From Oricola sp. (GTDB lineage: Bacteria; Pseudomonadota; Alphaproteobacteria; Rhizobiales; Rhizobiaceae): a DNA stretch of 64,000 bases. Shown in pieces: positions 53,565-63,777 of the stretch. The notes beneath the pieces are model-generated. The model was given only the letters and a program-made list of their open reading frames with translations, did not search any database and was not told where the DNA came from. Both the position numbers and the translations under genes were made by a program. Position 1 is the first letter of the stretch. The number at the start of each line of letters is the position of its first letter. The DNA lies in the NCBI RefSeq assembly GCF_022763245.1, contig NZ_JALEGV010000041.1:248001-312000 (forward strand), read 5' to 3'.

Positions 53565-55202
53565 TTACGAGGCCGCCAGCCCGCGCAGATGCGCCACAAG
53601 GGCGGCCGTGGAGCCGTCGCGCGCCTCCGCGCCCTCGCCGGTTTCGACCACCGGCAGCAGCGCTGTTGCGAGCTCCTTGCCGAGCTCGACGCCCCACTGG
53701 TCGAAGGCGTTGATGCCGAAGAGCTGCGCCTCGACAAACACCCGGTGTTCGTAGAGCGCGATGATGCGCCCCAGCGTGTAGGGATCCAGCCGCTCATAGG
53801 CGATGGTGATCGAGGGCCGGTTGCCGGAAAAGACGCGATGCGGGGCAAGCGCGGCCGCTTCGGCCTCGTCCATTCCCTTGGCGAGAAGTTGCGCCTTGGC
53901 TTCCTCCAGCGTGCGGCCCTTCATCAGCGCTTCGGATTGTGCCAGGCAGTTGGCCAGCAACAGCTCGTGGTGGTGGCGCAGGTCGGGCTCGTGCCCGTTC
54001 GCCGCGACGAGGAACTCCACCGGCACCACATCCGTGCCCTGGTGCAGAAGCTGGAAGAAGGCGTGCTGGCCGTTTGTGCCCGGCTCGCCCCAGACGATCG
54101 GTCCGGAAACGCCGTCCACCGGCTCGCCGGAAACCGTCACGCCCTTGCCGTTCGATTCCATGTCCAGCTGCTGCAGATAGGCCGGCAGCCGCGCGAGCCG
54201 CTGGTCGTAGGGAATGACGGCGCGCGACGGATAATCGCAGATCGCCCGGTGCCAGTAGCCGATCAGGCCGAGCATCATCGGCAGGTTCTCGAGCGTCGGC
54301 GCGGATCGGAAATGCGTGTCGATCGCGTGGGCGCCGTCGAGCAGGCGGCCGAAATTTTCCGGCCCGATCGCCATCATGATCGGCAGTCCGATGGCGCTCC
54401 ACAGCGAATAGCGTCCGCCCACCCAGTCCCAGAAGCCGAAGGTGCGGTCCTCGCCGATGCCGAAGGCGGCGACCTTGGGAAGCGCCGTCGAGACCGCGCA
54501 GAAATGCGCGCCGACAGCGTCTTCGCCCAGCGCGTTGACGAGCCAGCTCCGCGCGGTCGCGGCATTGGTCATGGTCTCGATGGTGGTGAAGGTCTTCGAC
54601 GCGATGATGAACAGCGTGCGGGCCGGATCGAGGCCGGCCAGCGTGTCGGCGATATGCGCCCCGTCGATATTGGAGACGAAATGGCTGCGCGGCCCGTCAT
54701 GGAAGGGCGACAGCGCCAGAACGGCCATGGCCGGCCCGAGATCCGAGCCGCCGATGCCGATATTGACGACGTCTGTGATCGTCTCGCCGGTCGCCCCCTT
54801 GATCGTGCCGGCGCGCACACCGTGGCAGAAATCGGCCATCGCGGCGAGCACCGCGTTGACGTCGCCCATCACATCCTCGCCATCCACCATGACCGGCGTG
54901 TTGGCTCGGTTGCGCAGCGCCGTGTGCAGCACCGCGCGGTCTTCCGTCGTGTTGATCTTCTCACCGGCAAACATCGCGTCGCGGCGGCCGGCCACGTTGC
55001 AGGCCCGCGCCAACTCGTCCAACAGCGCCAGCGTCGTCTCGGTCACCCGGCATTTCGACCAGTCGAGCAGCATGTCATCCAGCCGGGTGCTTTGCCGCGA
55101 GAATCGGGCGGGATCGGCAGCGAAAGCGGCGCGCATGTCCTGCGGCGCTTCGGTCTCGGCATGGCGTTTCAGCGCGGCGATGGCGTCGGTCTTCGTCGGC
55201 AT
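53565..55202 (-). CDS. pgi: Glucose-6-phosphate isomerase
   Basis: Pgi interconverts glucose 6-phosphate and fructose 6-phosphate. The 545-residue protein has the family motifs [32 protein letters not shown], the [13 protein letters not shown] region and [17 protein letters not shown] near the end. The start at 55202 ([11 protein letters not shown]) follows GGAGA at a good spacing; the frame extends eight codons further. It lies close to the agl operon, whose glucose product becomes its substrate after phosphorylation. Confidence 0.97.
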   Translation of the reverse strand: MPTKTDAIAALKRHAETEAPQDMRAAFAADPARFSRQSTRLDDMLLDWSKCRVTETTLALLDELARACNVAGRRDAMFAGEKINTTEDRAVLHTALRNRANTPVMVDGEDVMGDVNAVLAAMADFCHGVRAGTIKGATGETITDVVNIGIGGSDLGPAMAVLALSPFHDGPRSHFVSNIDGAHIADTLAGLDPARTLFIIASKTFTTIETMTNAATARSWLVNALGEDAVGAHFCAVSTALPKVAAFGIGEDRTFGFWDWVGGRYSLWSAIGLPIMMAIGPENFGRLLDGAHAIDTHFRSAPTLENLPMMLGLIGYWHRAICDYPSRAVIPYDQRLARLPAYLQQLDMESNGKGVTVSGEPVDGVSGPIVWGEPGTNGQHAFFQLLHQGTDVVPVEFLVAANGHEPDLRHHHELLLANCLAQSEALMKGRTLEEAKAQLLAKGMDEAEAAALAPHRVFSGNRPSITIAYERLDPYTLGRIIALYEHRVFVEAQLFGINAFDQWGVELGKELATALLPVVETGEGAEARDGSTAALVAHLRGLAAS

Positions 55203-55312
55203 GGCGGTGTCTCCGGATCGGACCACGGTGTGGCGAATGTCGGCTCGGGCGATCAGTCAGGACTTTAAAGAACCTGTGCGTCGCGAATGCAAGATGCGGC
55301 GGTCATTGCCGC

Positions 55313-56512
55313 TCATCCGGCATAGGTTTCGCCTGGCTCTGTCGCCGGCGCTTCGCGTCGTGCGGTCAGCCAGGCGCGGATCGCCCGGTCCGCCGGTCGT
55401 TCGAAACGGCGATGGCAGACGATGCCCGCTCCGAACACCGCCGCCAGATAGAAGGTGAGCCACAACGGGCTCGACAGGAAGCCGCGATCGGCCACGCCTG
55501 TCAGGTCGACGACGAGCAGTGCCGCCACGATCATCGGCAGATGCAACAGGTAGACGCTGTAGGTGAAATCGCCGAGATGGCCAGCGGCCCGGCCGCCCGG
55601 CAGGCCGATGATGTCCAGCCAGGCGCAGGAGAGCACGACCAGCGCGAAGGCTGGAACCAGCAGTGTCTGCCGCTCGCCGAACAGCGTCAGCGCATTGGGA
55701 AAGGCAAGCGCCGCCCCTGCCAGCACCGCGGCGATCACGAAATCCGCAGGCCTGCGGTCGCGCACGAGGAGATAGGCCAGCGAGCCGGCGAAGAAGAATG
55801 CCGCGCAGGCCAAAATCACGCCGGACCCGATCCATTGCGACGCCGCGATCGCCGTCAGCAGCGCGAGCGCCTGTCCGGCGACGGTCTGGAACAGTCTGTG
55901 GCGATGCATCAGGTAGAAGACGAGATAGACGCCGACCTCCGCGGAGACCGACCAGATTGGCGCATTGAAGCTCTCGCCCGCCTGAAGCCCCCAGGCCGAG
56001 ACGAGGAAGAGCTGCAGCACGAAATGACGCGCGTCATTGTTGCCGACCACCTGCGCCGAGCCCGTCAGCTGCGTGCTCGCCACCTGCAAGACGAGCATCG
56101 CGATCAACGTCGCGAAATGCAGCGGGTAGAGCCGGGCGAAGCGCGCGATCGCAAAGGACGGTCCGTCGGCGGGGCGCTGGAAATAGGTGTGTGCGAAGAC
56201 GAAGCCCGACAGCACCCAGAAGAACAGCACCGCGTCCTTGCCGTGATGAAAGAAGAAGCCGAGCAGCGGCGACGGAAAGCGCGCCACCATCTCCTCCTTG
56301 CTCATCGGAATGGCGAGGCCGTCGAAATAGAAGAAATAATAGTGGTGCAGCACCACGCTCACCGCCGCCATGAAGCGCAGGAAATCGAGCCAGTGGAAAC
56401 GCCGCGGCAGTCCGTTCGGCCCGGCCGTGCCGTCCCGCGCGATCGCAGCCATCCGTGTTTGATCCACCGTCTTGCCCATTGCGTCCTTCGACCCTGGGCT
56501 CCAGTCTCGCAT
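55313..56512 (-). CDS. Membrane acyltransferase (acyltransferase 3 family)
   Basis: The 399-residue integral membrane protein has about ten hydrophobic segments and the acyltransferase 3 signature. RFHWLDFLRFMAAVSVVLHHYYF carries the conserved R-x-x-DFLR and the catalytic-type histidines, and FFWVLSGFVF and IWSVSAEVGVYL follow. Such enzymes O-acylate surface sugars or exopolysaccharides. The ATG at 56512 or at 56479 (with AAGGA before it) could be used. It is upstream of pgi on the same strand but 110 bases away. Confidence 0.87.
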   Translation of the reverse strand: MRDWSPGSKDAMGKTVDQTRMAAIARDGTAGPNGLPRRFHWLDFLRFMAAVSVVLHHYYFFYFDGLAIPMSKEEMVARFPSPLLGFFFHHGKDAVLFFWVLSGFVFAHTYFQRPADGPSFAIARFARLYPLHFATLIAMLVLQVASTQLTGSAQVVGNNDARHFVLQLFLVSAWGLQAGESFNAPIWSVSAEVGVYLVFYLMHRHRLFQTVAGQALALLTAIAASQWIGSGVILACAAFFFAGSLAYLLVRDRRPADFVIAAVLAGAALAFPNALTLFGERQTLLVPAFALVVLSCAWLDIIGLPGGRAAGHLGDFTYSVYLLHLPMIVAALLVVDLTGVADRGFLSSPLWLTFYLAAVFGAGIVCHRRFERPADRAIRAWLTARREAPATEPGETYAG

Positions 56513-57033
56513 CGCGCGCTGCCCCTGCGGTTAACCCAAGGGAAAACCTTGGCCGGGTGGTTAAGATTGTCCCAAGCCGGTCCCGCTCTGGTTCAGGCGG
56601 TGAGAGCTGCGTTCGGATGTCCGCGACCGGCATTGAGCCGGCAAATGGGGCCGCCGCGCGCTCATGGTTAACAATGTCGGAACGGCCCGCTGCTCGTGAC
56701 GGTAAACGCAACATGAAGAGCATGCGAAAACTTTGGGCTCGGTGGAATAAATCATCCGATTTCGGCGCCTGATCTCTGTAACATTTCGTGATCAGGGTCT
56801 CCAAAATCTTGGAAACAGTCCAGATTTCCGTTTCTATTTCAATACCTTGATGTTCATGCCTCGGCCGCAAGAAAAGCCGGTCCGACAATTGAATAAATTT
56901 GTCGGCGATCGCTTACCATTTGCGCAAACATTGCCTCTCAATCGTTAACGCGCGAGCCGATCGGGCGTTCGAACGGGGTGTTTGGAGGGCCATTGCGGGG
57001 TTGCCGGTTCGCTTGATCAGAGGAGACTGGGAC
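56513..57033. other. Intergenic region upstream of the RTX-like gene, with inverted repeat
   Basis: This 521-base gap is the longest without a gene and is AT-richer after about 56740. It holds a 24-base inverted repeat, CCGACAA-N10-TTGTCGG (56882-56905), about 129 bases before the downstream ATG. A smaller GGAAA-N9-TTTCC repeat lies near 56810. It should contain the divergent promoters of the acyltransferase and the RTX-like gene. Confidence 0.5.
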
Positions 57034-60000
57034 ATGGCGGACAGCACCATCACGCAGGTTGGCGACACCGATCTCGGAGCAAAGCAGGCACAGAGCCTCG
57101 ACGCGGGAACCGGCGGGCAGGGGCCGCAGGACATCGAGGGTTCACGCTACGGCGACACGGCCTATCTGGGCAGTGGCCAGCAGGTCTTCGACGGCGGCGC
57201 CGGCAATGACCGCATCATCTCCTATGGCGACGGCGGAGAGCCCGATCCGGCGCAGACGGATGGCGCGGAAGGCCGTGTCACCGCGGCGGTCGCCGACGGC
57301 GCCGCAGATGATGTGCTGACCGGGGGCACGGGCGGCGACACCTTCGAGTTCCGCGCCCTGCTCAACGCCAAGGAAAGCACGATCGCCGAACACACCAACG
57401 CCGATGGCAGCGTCAATTGGCGCGCCGTGGCTGGCGAGAACGACAATGTCCACGACCATTGGGTCGAGGGCTTCGGCAACGACGTCATCACCGACTATTC
57501 CAAGGCGGAAGGCGACAAGATCGTCATCCGTGGCCACACGGTCGAGGTCGCCGAGATCACCTACGGGTCCGACGACGGCGGCAGCTATTCGCTGATCCGC
57601 GTCATCAGCCAGCAGGGCAATGGCGGGGCCGGCGGGGCCAATACGGAGACCGGCGCCCATGACGAGGACGCGCTCGGCACGATCAAGGTCTATGGCGACA
57701 CGGTCACCGTCAACGACATCACCGTCCAGGCCGCCGGCGTCTTCGACGGCATCGACCAGCTGGAAACCGTGGACGAGATTTACGGCGACGCCGATGCCGG
57801 CGTGAAGCAGGAAGTCTACAGCAACACGGACGGCACCTCCTACACCGGCATCCTCGGCGACCAGACCGACATCGTCCGCGTCGGCGAGGGCGCGCAGGAG
57901 GTCGATGCGGGCGGCGGCCGCGACTATCTCTACAGCTTCTCCGACGGCGGCGAGCCGGATCCCGCCCAGACCGACGGTGCGGAAGGCCGGGTCAACGCGG
58001 CGGTCGCCGACGGCGCAGCCGATGACGTCTTCACCGGCGGCCAGGGCGCCGACACCTTTTCCTTCAACCTGCTCCTCAACGCGAAACAGGAGATCCTGGC
58101 AGAGCACACCCGCTGGAACGGCACCATCAACTGGCGCGGTGTCGCCGGCGAGAACGACAATGTCCACGATCACTGGGTCGAGGGCATCGGCAATGACGTC
58201 ATTACCGACTATTCGAAGCAGGACGGCGACAAGATCGTCATCCGCGGCCACACGGTCGAAATCGCCGAGATCACCTATGGCGAGGACGATGGCGGCGACT
58301 ACTCGCTGATCCAGCTGCGCTCCCAGCAGGGCGACAATGGCGGCGCCCATGACGAGGACCTCCTCGGCACGATCAAGGTCTATGGCGACACCGTCACCGT
58401 CGACGACGTCACGGTCCAGGCCGCCGGCGTGTTCGACGGCGTCGACCAGCTCGACGCGATCGCCGCGGCGGCGCAGGAAGCGCTCGCCGACAACGAGGCG
58501 CCCGAGGTCACCCAGCCGCAATGGGGCGCCGACAATCCGCAGGACATCGAGCAGACCTTCACCGGCACGGACCGCTGGGACACGATCGTCGCCGGCAGCG
58601 GCAGCCAGGAGGTCGATGGTGGCAGCGGCGGCGACCGGATCATCTCCTATGCCGATGCGGGCGAATCCGACCCCGCCCAGACCGATGGCGCCGAGGGCCG
58701 TGTCACCGAGGCCATTCCCGAAGGCGTGGCCAATGACGTGCTGACCGGTGGCGACGGACGCGATATCTTCGAATTCCGCGCCCTTCTCAACGCGAAGGCG
58801 GAGGTGCTGGCCGCCCATACCAACTCAAACGGCTCGATCAACTGGCGCGGCGTCGCGGGCGAGAACGACAATGTCCACGACCATTGGGTTGAGGGTTTCG
58901 GCAACGACGTCATCACCGACTATTCCAAGGCGGAAGGCGACAAGATCGTCATCCGCGGCCACACCGTCGAGGTCGCCGAGATCACCTACGGGTCCGACGA
59001 CGGCGGCAGCTATTCGCTGATCCGCGTCATCAGCCAGCAAGGCAATGGTGGGGCCGGCGGGGCGAACACCGCGACCGGCGCCCATGACGAGGACGCGCTC
59101 GGCACGATCAAGGTCTATGGCGACACGGTCACCATCAACGACATCACCGTCCAGGCGGCCGGCGTCTTCGATGGCGTCGATCAACTCGGCCAGGTCGATG
59201 CGCTCGGCGACTACAATGGCGGCGTCCAGTCCTTCTTCTCCGACACCGACGGTGAGGAGATCGTGACCGCCCCGGACAGTGTCGAGACCACCGACTATGT
59301 CGTCGCCACCACGGGCGCGCAGGTCATCTCCACCGGCGCCGGTCGCGACGAGATCCGCCTCACCTCCGACGGCGGCGAGCCCGATCCGGCGCAGGAGCCG
59401 GGCGCGGACGGCCGCATCACGCCCGCCGTCGATCCGGCGACGGCCAATGACGTCGTCTCGGGCGGCCAGGGCAAGGACACCTTCGTCTTCAACCTGCAAC
59501 TCAACGCCACCGCGGCCGTGATCGCGCGCTACACCCGTGAGGACGGCAGCGTGGACTGGCGGCGCGTCGCGGGCGAAAACGGGGCGCTCCACGATCACTG
59601 GGTCGAGGGCATCGGCAACGACGTCATCACCGACTATTCCAACCAGGACGGAGACAAGATCGTCGTCCGCGGCCACACGGTCGAGATCGCCAGCATCACC
59701 TATGGCGAGGACGATGACGGCGACTATTCGCTGATCCAGCTGCGCTCCCAGCAAGGCGACAATGGCGGCGCCCATGACGAGGATCTCGTCGGCACGATCA
59801 AGGTCTATGGCGACCTGGTCACCGCCGACGACATCACCGTGCAGGCCGCCGGCGTGTTCGACGGCATCGACGCCTATGCCGATGCCCCCGCCAGCGCCGC
59901 AGTCGGCAATCTGGTCTATGGCGACGGCGACGCCAATTCCCTGACCGGCACCGCCGCCGCCGACATCGTTCACGGCCAGAACGGCGCCGACGTGATCAAT

Positions 60001-60420
60001 GGCGGGGCCGACAACGACTTCCTCTTCGGCGACGGACATAACGACGTCATTTTCGGCGGCGCGGGCGACGACTGGGTCGAGGGCGGCTGGGGCAGCGACA
60101 TGCTGTTCGGCAATGAGGGCAACGACACGCTCGTCGCCGACAGTGGCACCGACCAGATGTTCGGCGGCACCGGCGAGGACCTCTTTGTCTTCGAAAACGG
60201 CGCACGAGGCGGCTCGATCCTCGACTTCGAGGACGGATCCGACCTGATCGACTTTTCGCGCATCGACGCGGTCGCCGGCTTGGACGACCTGTCGATCAAC
60301 GCGATCGGCGGCAATTACTACGAGGTGTCCTACACCAATGATGACGGTCGGCTGGTCGAAGTCTCCGTCATCGGCCAGTCCGATTTCGGCCTAGACCAGA
60401 GCGACTTCGTCTTCGCCTGA
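57034..60420 (+). CDS. Large repetitive RTX-like calcium-binding secreted protein
   Basis: The 1128-residue acidic protein has no signal peptide and ends with hemolysin-type nonapeptide units (GGADNDFLFGDGHND, GGAGDDWVEGGWGSDML, NEGNDTLVADSGTD). This suggests type I secretion through an unlinked exporter, with folding on calcium. Before them lie four large repeats of about 238 residues. Each has a GGxGxDTFxF entry, a DHWVEGxGNDVITDYSxxxGDKIVxRGHTVE core and a VQAAGVFDGxDxx end. The start at 57034 (MADSTITQVG) follows AGAGGAG; the frame is open upstream to 56899. No enzyme domain is visible; adhesion or matrix roles are possible. Confidence 0.85.
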   Translation: MADSTITQVGDTDLGAKQAQSLDAGTGGQGPQDIEGSRYGDTAYLGSGQQVFDGGAGNDRIISYGDGGEPDPAQTDGAEGRVTAAVADGAADDVLTGGTGGDTFEFRALLNAKESTIAEHTNADGSVNWRAVAGENDNVHDHWVEGFGNDVITDYSKAEGDKIVIRGHTVEVAEITYGSDDGGSYSLIRVISQQGNGGAGGANTETGAHDEDALGTIKVYGDTVTVNDITVQAAGVFDGIDQLETVDEIYGDADAGVKQEVYSNTDGTSYTGILGDQTDIVRVGEGAQEVDAGGGRDYLYSFSDGGEPDPAQTDGAEGRVNAAVADGAADDVFTGGQGADTFSFNLLLNAKQEILAEHTRWNGTINWRGVAGENDNVHDHWVEGIGNDVITDYSKQDGDKIVIRGHTVEIAEITYGEDDGGDYSLIQLRSQQGDNGGAHDEDLLGTIKVYGDTVTVDDVTVQAAGVFDGVDQLDAIAAAAQEALADNEAPEVTQPQWGADNPQDIEQTFTGTDRWDTIVAGSGSQEVDGGSGGDRIISYADAGESDPAQTDGAEGRVTEAIPEGVANDVLTGGDGRDIFEFRALLNAKAEVLAAHTNSNGSINWRGVAGENDNVHDHWVEGFGNDVITDYSKAEGDKIVIRGHTVEVAEITYGSDDGGSYSLIRVISQQGNGGAGGANTATGAHDEDALGTIKVYGDTVTINDITVQAAGVFDGVDQLGQVDALGDYNGGVQSFFSDTDGEEIVTAPDSVETTDYVVATTGAQVISTGAGRDEIRLTSDGGEPDPAQEPGADGRITPAVDPATANDVVSGGQGKDTFVFNLQLNATAAVIARYTREDGSVDWRRVAGENGALHDHWVEGIGNDVITDYSNQDGDKIVVRGHTVEIASITYGEDDDGDYSLIQLRSQQGDNGGAHDEDLVGTIKVYGDLVTADDITVQAAGVFDGIDAYADAPASAAVGNLVYGDGDANSLTGTAAADIVHGQNGADVINGGADNDFLFGDGHNDVIFGGAGDDWVEGGWGSDMLFGNEGNDTLVADSGTDQMFGGTGEDLFVFENGARGGSILDFEDGSDLIDFSRIDAVAGLDDLSINAIGGNYYEVSYTNDDGRLVEVSVIGQSDFGLDQSDFVFA
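57240..59880 (+). repeat. Four tandem ~714-bp coding repeats in ABAB order
   Basis: The landmark encoding GENDNVHDHW (GENGALHDHW in the fourth copy) begins at 57436, 58150, 58861 and 59575, giving steps of 714, 711 and 714 bases. Copies 1 and 3 share the SDDGGSYSLIRVISQQGNGG form; copies 2 and 4 share EDDxGDYSLIQLRSQQGDNGG. Long stretches of copies 1 and 3 are identical in DNA. Confidence 0.9.
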
Positions 60421-60452
60421 CCGGTGCGGCCGAGGCCGCGCGGACAATCACG

Positions 60453-60485
60453 ATCCCGGCCGGAGACGGCCGGGATTTCTTAATT
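60453..60485 (+). terminator. Intrinsic terminator after the RTX-like gene
   Basis: ATCCCGGCCG and CGGCCGGGAT form a perfect ten-base stem around a GAGA loop, followed by TTTCTTAATT. It lies 32 bases after the RTX-like stop and between convergent genes, so it may serve fadD as well. Confidence 0.8.
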
Positions 60486-60490
60486 GGCGA

Positions 60491-62185
60491 TCAGCGCAAT
60501 TCGCGCCGCAGGATCTTGCCGACATTGGTCTTCGGCAGGTCCTCGCGGAATTCCACGACCTTGGGCCGCTTGTAATTGGTCAGATGCGCCGCACAGTGGT
60601 CCTTGACGACCTGTTCGGTGACGCTTTCGTCCCGGCGCACGACGAAGAGCTTGACGATCTCGCCGGAATGGTCGTCCGGCACCCCGATCGCCGCCGCCTC
60701 GACGATGCCCGGATGCGACGCGGCGACTTCCTCAACCTCGTTGGGATAGACGTTGAAGCCGGAGACGAGGATCATGTCCTTCTTGCGATCGACGATCTTG
60801 GTGTAGCCGCGCTGGTCCATGAAACCCATGTCCCCGGAGCGGAAATACCCGTCGGCGGTCATCACCTTTTCCGTCTCGTCCGGCCGGTTCCAGTAGCCGG
60901 CCATCACCTGCGGACCGCGAATGCAAATCTCGCCGACCTCGCTCAGCGGAACGTCGTTGCCGTCCTCGTCGCGGATGGCGATGTCGGTCGAGGGCAGCGG
61001 AATACCGATCGTGCCCGAGAACTCCGCCGCGTCGAAACGGTTGGCGGTGGCGACCGGCGACGTCTCCGACAGGCCGTAGCCCTCGTAGATCAGCGTGCCG
61101 GTTACCTCCTTCCAGCGGTCGGCGACGGGCTTCTGCACGGCCATGCCGCCGCCCATCACCAGCTTCACATGGCTGAAGTCGAGCTTGCGGAAGTCCTCGT
61201 TGTTCAAAAGTGCGTTGAACAGCGTGTTGAGCCCGGCGAAGAAGTTCCACTCGTATTTCGCCATTTCCTTGACGAAGGCCGGAATGTCGCGCGGATTGGG
61301 GATCAGCACGTTGTGCCCGCCCTGGTCCAGCCCGACGATCGCGTTCACCGTCAGCGCGAAGATGTGGTAGAGCGGCAGCGCGCACATGAAGGTGATCTGG
61401 TCCGGCCGGCCGCGCGCCGAAAACGCCACGCCCACCCAGTGCCCGTTCTGCTGCACATTGGCCAGGATGTTGCCATGCGTCAGCGTCGCCCCTTTGGAAA
61501 CGCCGGTCGTGCCGCCCGTATATTGCAGGAAGGCGACATCGTCCCGCGTCAGCTGCTGGGGACGCAACGACCGGCCCTTGCCCGCCGACAGCGCCTTCTT
61601 GAACGGCGTGTGGCCCGGCAGGGACCAGGCCGGGACCATCTTCTTGACCTTGCGCACGACGAGATTGACGAGGTGGCCCTTCAGCCCCATCAGGTCGCCC
61701 ATGGCGGTGACGACCATATGCTTCACGTTCGTCTTGGAGGCGACCTGCTGCAGCGTATGGGCGAAGTTCTCCAGGATCACGATCGCTTCCGCGCCGGAAT
61801 CCTTCAACTGGTGCTCCAGCTCGCGCGGCGTGTAGAGCGGGTTGACGTTGACCACCGTGTAGCCCGCCCGCAACACGCCGTAGAGCGCCACCGGATATTG
61901 CAGGATGTTCGGCATCATCAGCGCCACGCGGGCGCCCTTGGCGAGGCCCAGCCCCTGCAGATAGGCGCCGAAAGCCTTCGAGGCCGCGTCGAGTTCGCCG
62001 AAACTCATCGAGGCGTCCATGCAGGTGAAGGCCGGACGGTCGGCATATTTCACGCAGCACGTGTCAATCATGTCGGCAAGCGAGGCGTAGGCGATCTCAG
62101 CCATCTCCGCGGGCACGCCCTCGGGATAGGAGCTCAGCCAGGGCTTGGCTGCATAGGGCGAATCCGCCCGGGTCGCGTTTTCCAT
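60491..62185 (-). CDS. fadD: Long-chain fatty-acid-CoA ligase
   Basis: FadD activates fatty acids to acyl-CoA for beta-oxidation. The 564-residue protein has the AMP-binding P loop YTGGTTGVSKGATLTHGN, the adenylation motif GYGLSETSP, the FRSGDMGFMD motif and the C-terminal KTNVGKILRRELR catalytic lysine. The length and N-terminal region (PWLSSYPEGVPAEM) match FadD of proteobacteria. It is monocistronic, with a hairpin terminator nearby. Confidence 0.95.
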   Translation of the reverse strand: MENATRADSPYAAKPWLSSYPEGVPAEMAEIAYASLADMIDTCCVKYADRPAFTCMDASMSFGELDAASKAFGAYLQGLGLAKGARVALMMPNILQYPVALYGVLRAGYTVVNVNPLYTPRELEHQLKDSGAEAIVILENFAHTLQQVASKTNVKHMVVTAMGDLMGLKGHLVNLVVRKVKKMVPAWSLPGHTPFKKALSAGKGRSLRPQQLTRDDVAFLQYTGGTTGVSKGATLTHGNILANVQQNGHWVGVAFSARGRPDQITFMCALPLYHIFALTVNAIVGLDQGGHNVLIPNPRDIPAFVKEMAKYEWNFFAGLNTLFNALLNNEDFRKLDFSHVKLVMGGGMAVQKPVADRWKEVTGTLIYEGYGLSETSPVATANRFDAAEFSGTIGIPLPSTDIAIRDEDGNDVPLSEVGEICIRGPQVMAGYWNRPDETEKVMTADGYFRSGDMGFMDQRGYTKIVDRKKDMILVSGFNVYPNEVEEVAASHPGIVEAAAIGVPDDHSGEIVKLFVVRRDESVTEQVVKDHCAAHLTNYKRPKVVEFREDLPKTNVGKILRRELR

Positions 62186-62319
62186 GTCGTTCCTCCCGGA
62201 CGGCTTGGTGGGACCGCCTCTTGTCGCGAAACGAGCGCGAACCCGCGCTTCGTCGCCGCATCAAGCTGACATATTTCGCTGTTGTTCACGATTCAAGACT
62301 TTTTACGTAAACGTAAACG

Positions 62320-63762
62320 TCATTTCGGCCGCTCTGCGCCGCCATTCGGCGACCGGGCGTCCCACAAAAGGTCCGAAAGAGCGGCATGCAGGTCGCCGCG
62401 AGCGAACGGCCGCCGGTCTCGCGTCTCGTGGCCCGCCTGCCAAAGCCGGTTCTTCCACGCCGGGTCGTCGCCGTGGCGCAGATAGGCCGCCGCCGCGCGG
62501 GCCGCATTGACCAAGGTGGGGTCGTCCTCCCCGGCCAATCCGTGCAGGATCACCATGCCGACCGGGCCCGGCTCTTTCACGCGGCCTTCGGACAGGGCGC
62601 GCGCGATCGCGGTGAGCACCGCCCCGCGAAACGACCAGTCCCTCCACCACGCGGATGCCTCGGCGGCGATCGCCGGCCGTTTCGCACCCGACATTAGTGC
62701 CGCGAGAACGGCATCGGTCTCCGCGCGCGTCGCCTTCGGCGGTCTGGCTCTTGCGGCGTCGGCCGCATGGCCGAACACGGCTGTTCCACGCAAATCCTGA
62801 GGAACGTCCAGCCGCTCGTCACGCGGTTTGGCGTAATGGTCGGCGCGCCGAACCAGGCGGCGCAACATCGACCAGTAGGTTGGCGCGTCGGCCGGCACGC
62901 CTGCGCGTGCGAAATCGACGCCGAGCCGGTCTCCGGCCGCACGCGCCGCATCGCCGAACCGGTCGTTCATCCCCGGCGCGAAGCGGGAAGCGAGGACGGC
63001 GAGCGCGGCGCGGGCGGCGTCGCCGAGCGGGCGTTCGTCGTTCTGACCGAGCGCATCGGTGATCCATTCGCCCACGGTCTCGTCGGGCATGGTGTCGAAG
63101 CAGCGCACATGGCTCGCCATGGCCCGCATCAGGACGGCGCACCAGAACGCGCCCGCCCGCCTCGGTTCGAGTTCGGCGAGGCATTCGGGCAGCAGATCCC
63201 ACCACGCACTGCACTCGGCGAGCGCCTTCATCGCCGCATCGAGGTCGCTCCAGTTCCAGTCGCCCGCCGCGATCGGGTCGAAACGCCGGAAGACGGCATG
63301 CATCGCGTGCCGGTCCTCGTCTTCGAGAATGCGCTCCACCGCGTCGTCGATCGGCGCGATGCGGGCGGCGAGATCGTCCCGGCCGGCCGCCGTCATGCGT
63401 TCCTGCAAGGTGGCGGTCAAGTCCCACCAGCAGTCGGGCGCGCGAGCCGGCGCTTCGGCGATCAGCCACTCCATCCGGTCGAGATAGGCGTCCACCATGA
63501 AAACCGGCGCGTGGTAGAAGAGCTGGTCGAGCGTCTCGCCCACGGCATGCGGATGCAGCTCGATCTCCGGGTGAAACAGTATTTCCAGCATCGCCTGCAG
63601 GGCCGGCGGCCAGGGCGTCGACGTGCCCCAGTCGCAGATGGCCCAGAACAGCTCCGGATCGCGATTGCCGTCGATCAGCCGCGCGATCTCGCCCGGATCG
63701 CCGCCTTGTGCCGGCATCGCCCGGATCAGCCCTGCGATCGGTGCGTATCTGTCGTCACCCAT
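62320..63762 (-). CDS. Large uncharacterised, mostly helical protein
   Basis: The 480-residue protein is rich in Ala, Arg, Asp and Trp and appears almost wholly helical, perhaps with HEAT-like helical repeats. There is no signal peptide, membrane segment or recognisable catalytic motif. It is translated from ATG at 63762, 15 bases after the DUF924 stop, so the two genes may form an operon. I do not recognise the family. Confidence 0.65.
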   Translation of the reverse strand: MGDDRYAPIAGLIRAMPAQGGDPGEIARLIDGNRDPELFWAICDWGTSTPWPPALQAMLEILFHPEIELHPHAVGETLDQLFYHAPVFMVDAYLDRMEWLIAEAPARAPDCWWDLTATLQERMTAAGRDDLAARIAPIDDAVERILEDEDRHAMHAVFRRFDPIAAGDWNWSDLDAAMKALAECSAWWDLLPECLAELEPRRAGAFWCAVLMRAMASHVRCFDTMPDETVGEWITDALGQNDERPLGDAARAALAVLASRFAPGMNDRFGDAARAAGDRLGVDFARAGVPADAPTYWSMLRRLVRRADHYAKPRDERLDVPQDLRGTAVFGHAADAARARPPKATRAETDAVLAALMSGAKRPAIAAEASAWWRDWSFRGAVLTAIARALSEGRVKEPGPVGMVILHGLAGEDDPTLVNAARAAAAYLRHGDDPAWKNRLWQAGHETRDRRPFARGDLHAALSDLLWDARSPNGGAERPK

Positions 63763-63777
63763 CGCCGCGCCCGCCGC

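Noticed and set aside
57142-58818. 558-codon minus-strand frame with internal repeats
   Set aside because: It is the antisense image of the RTX-like repeats; its repetitiveness comes from the real gene.
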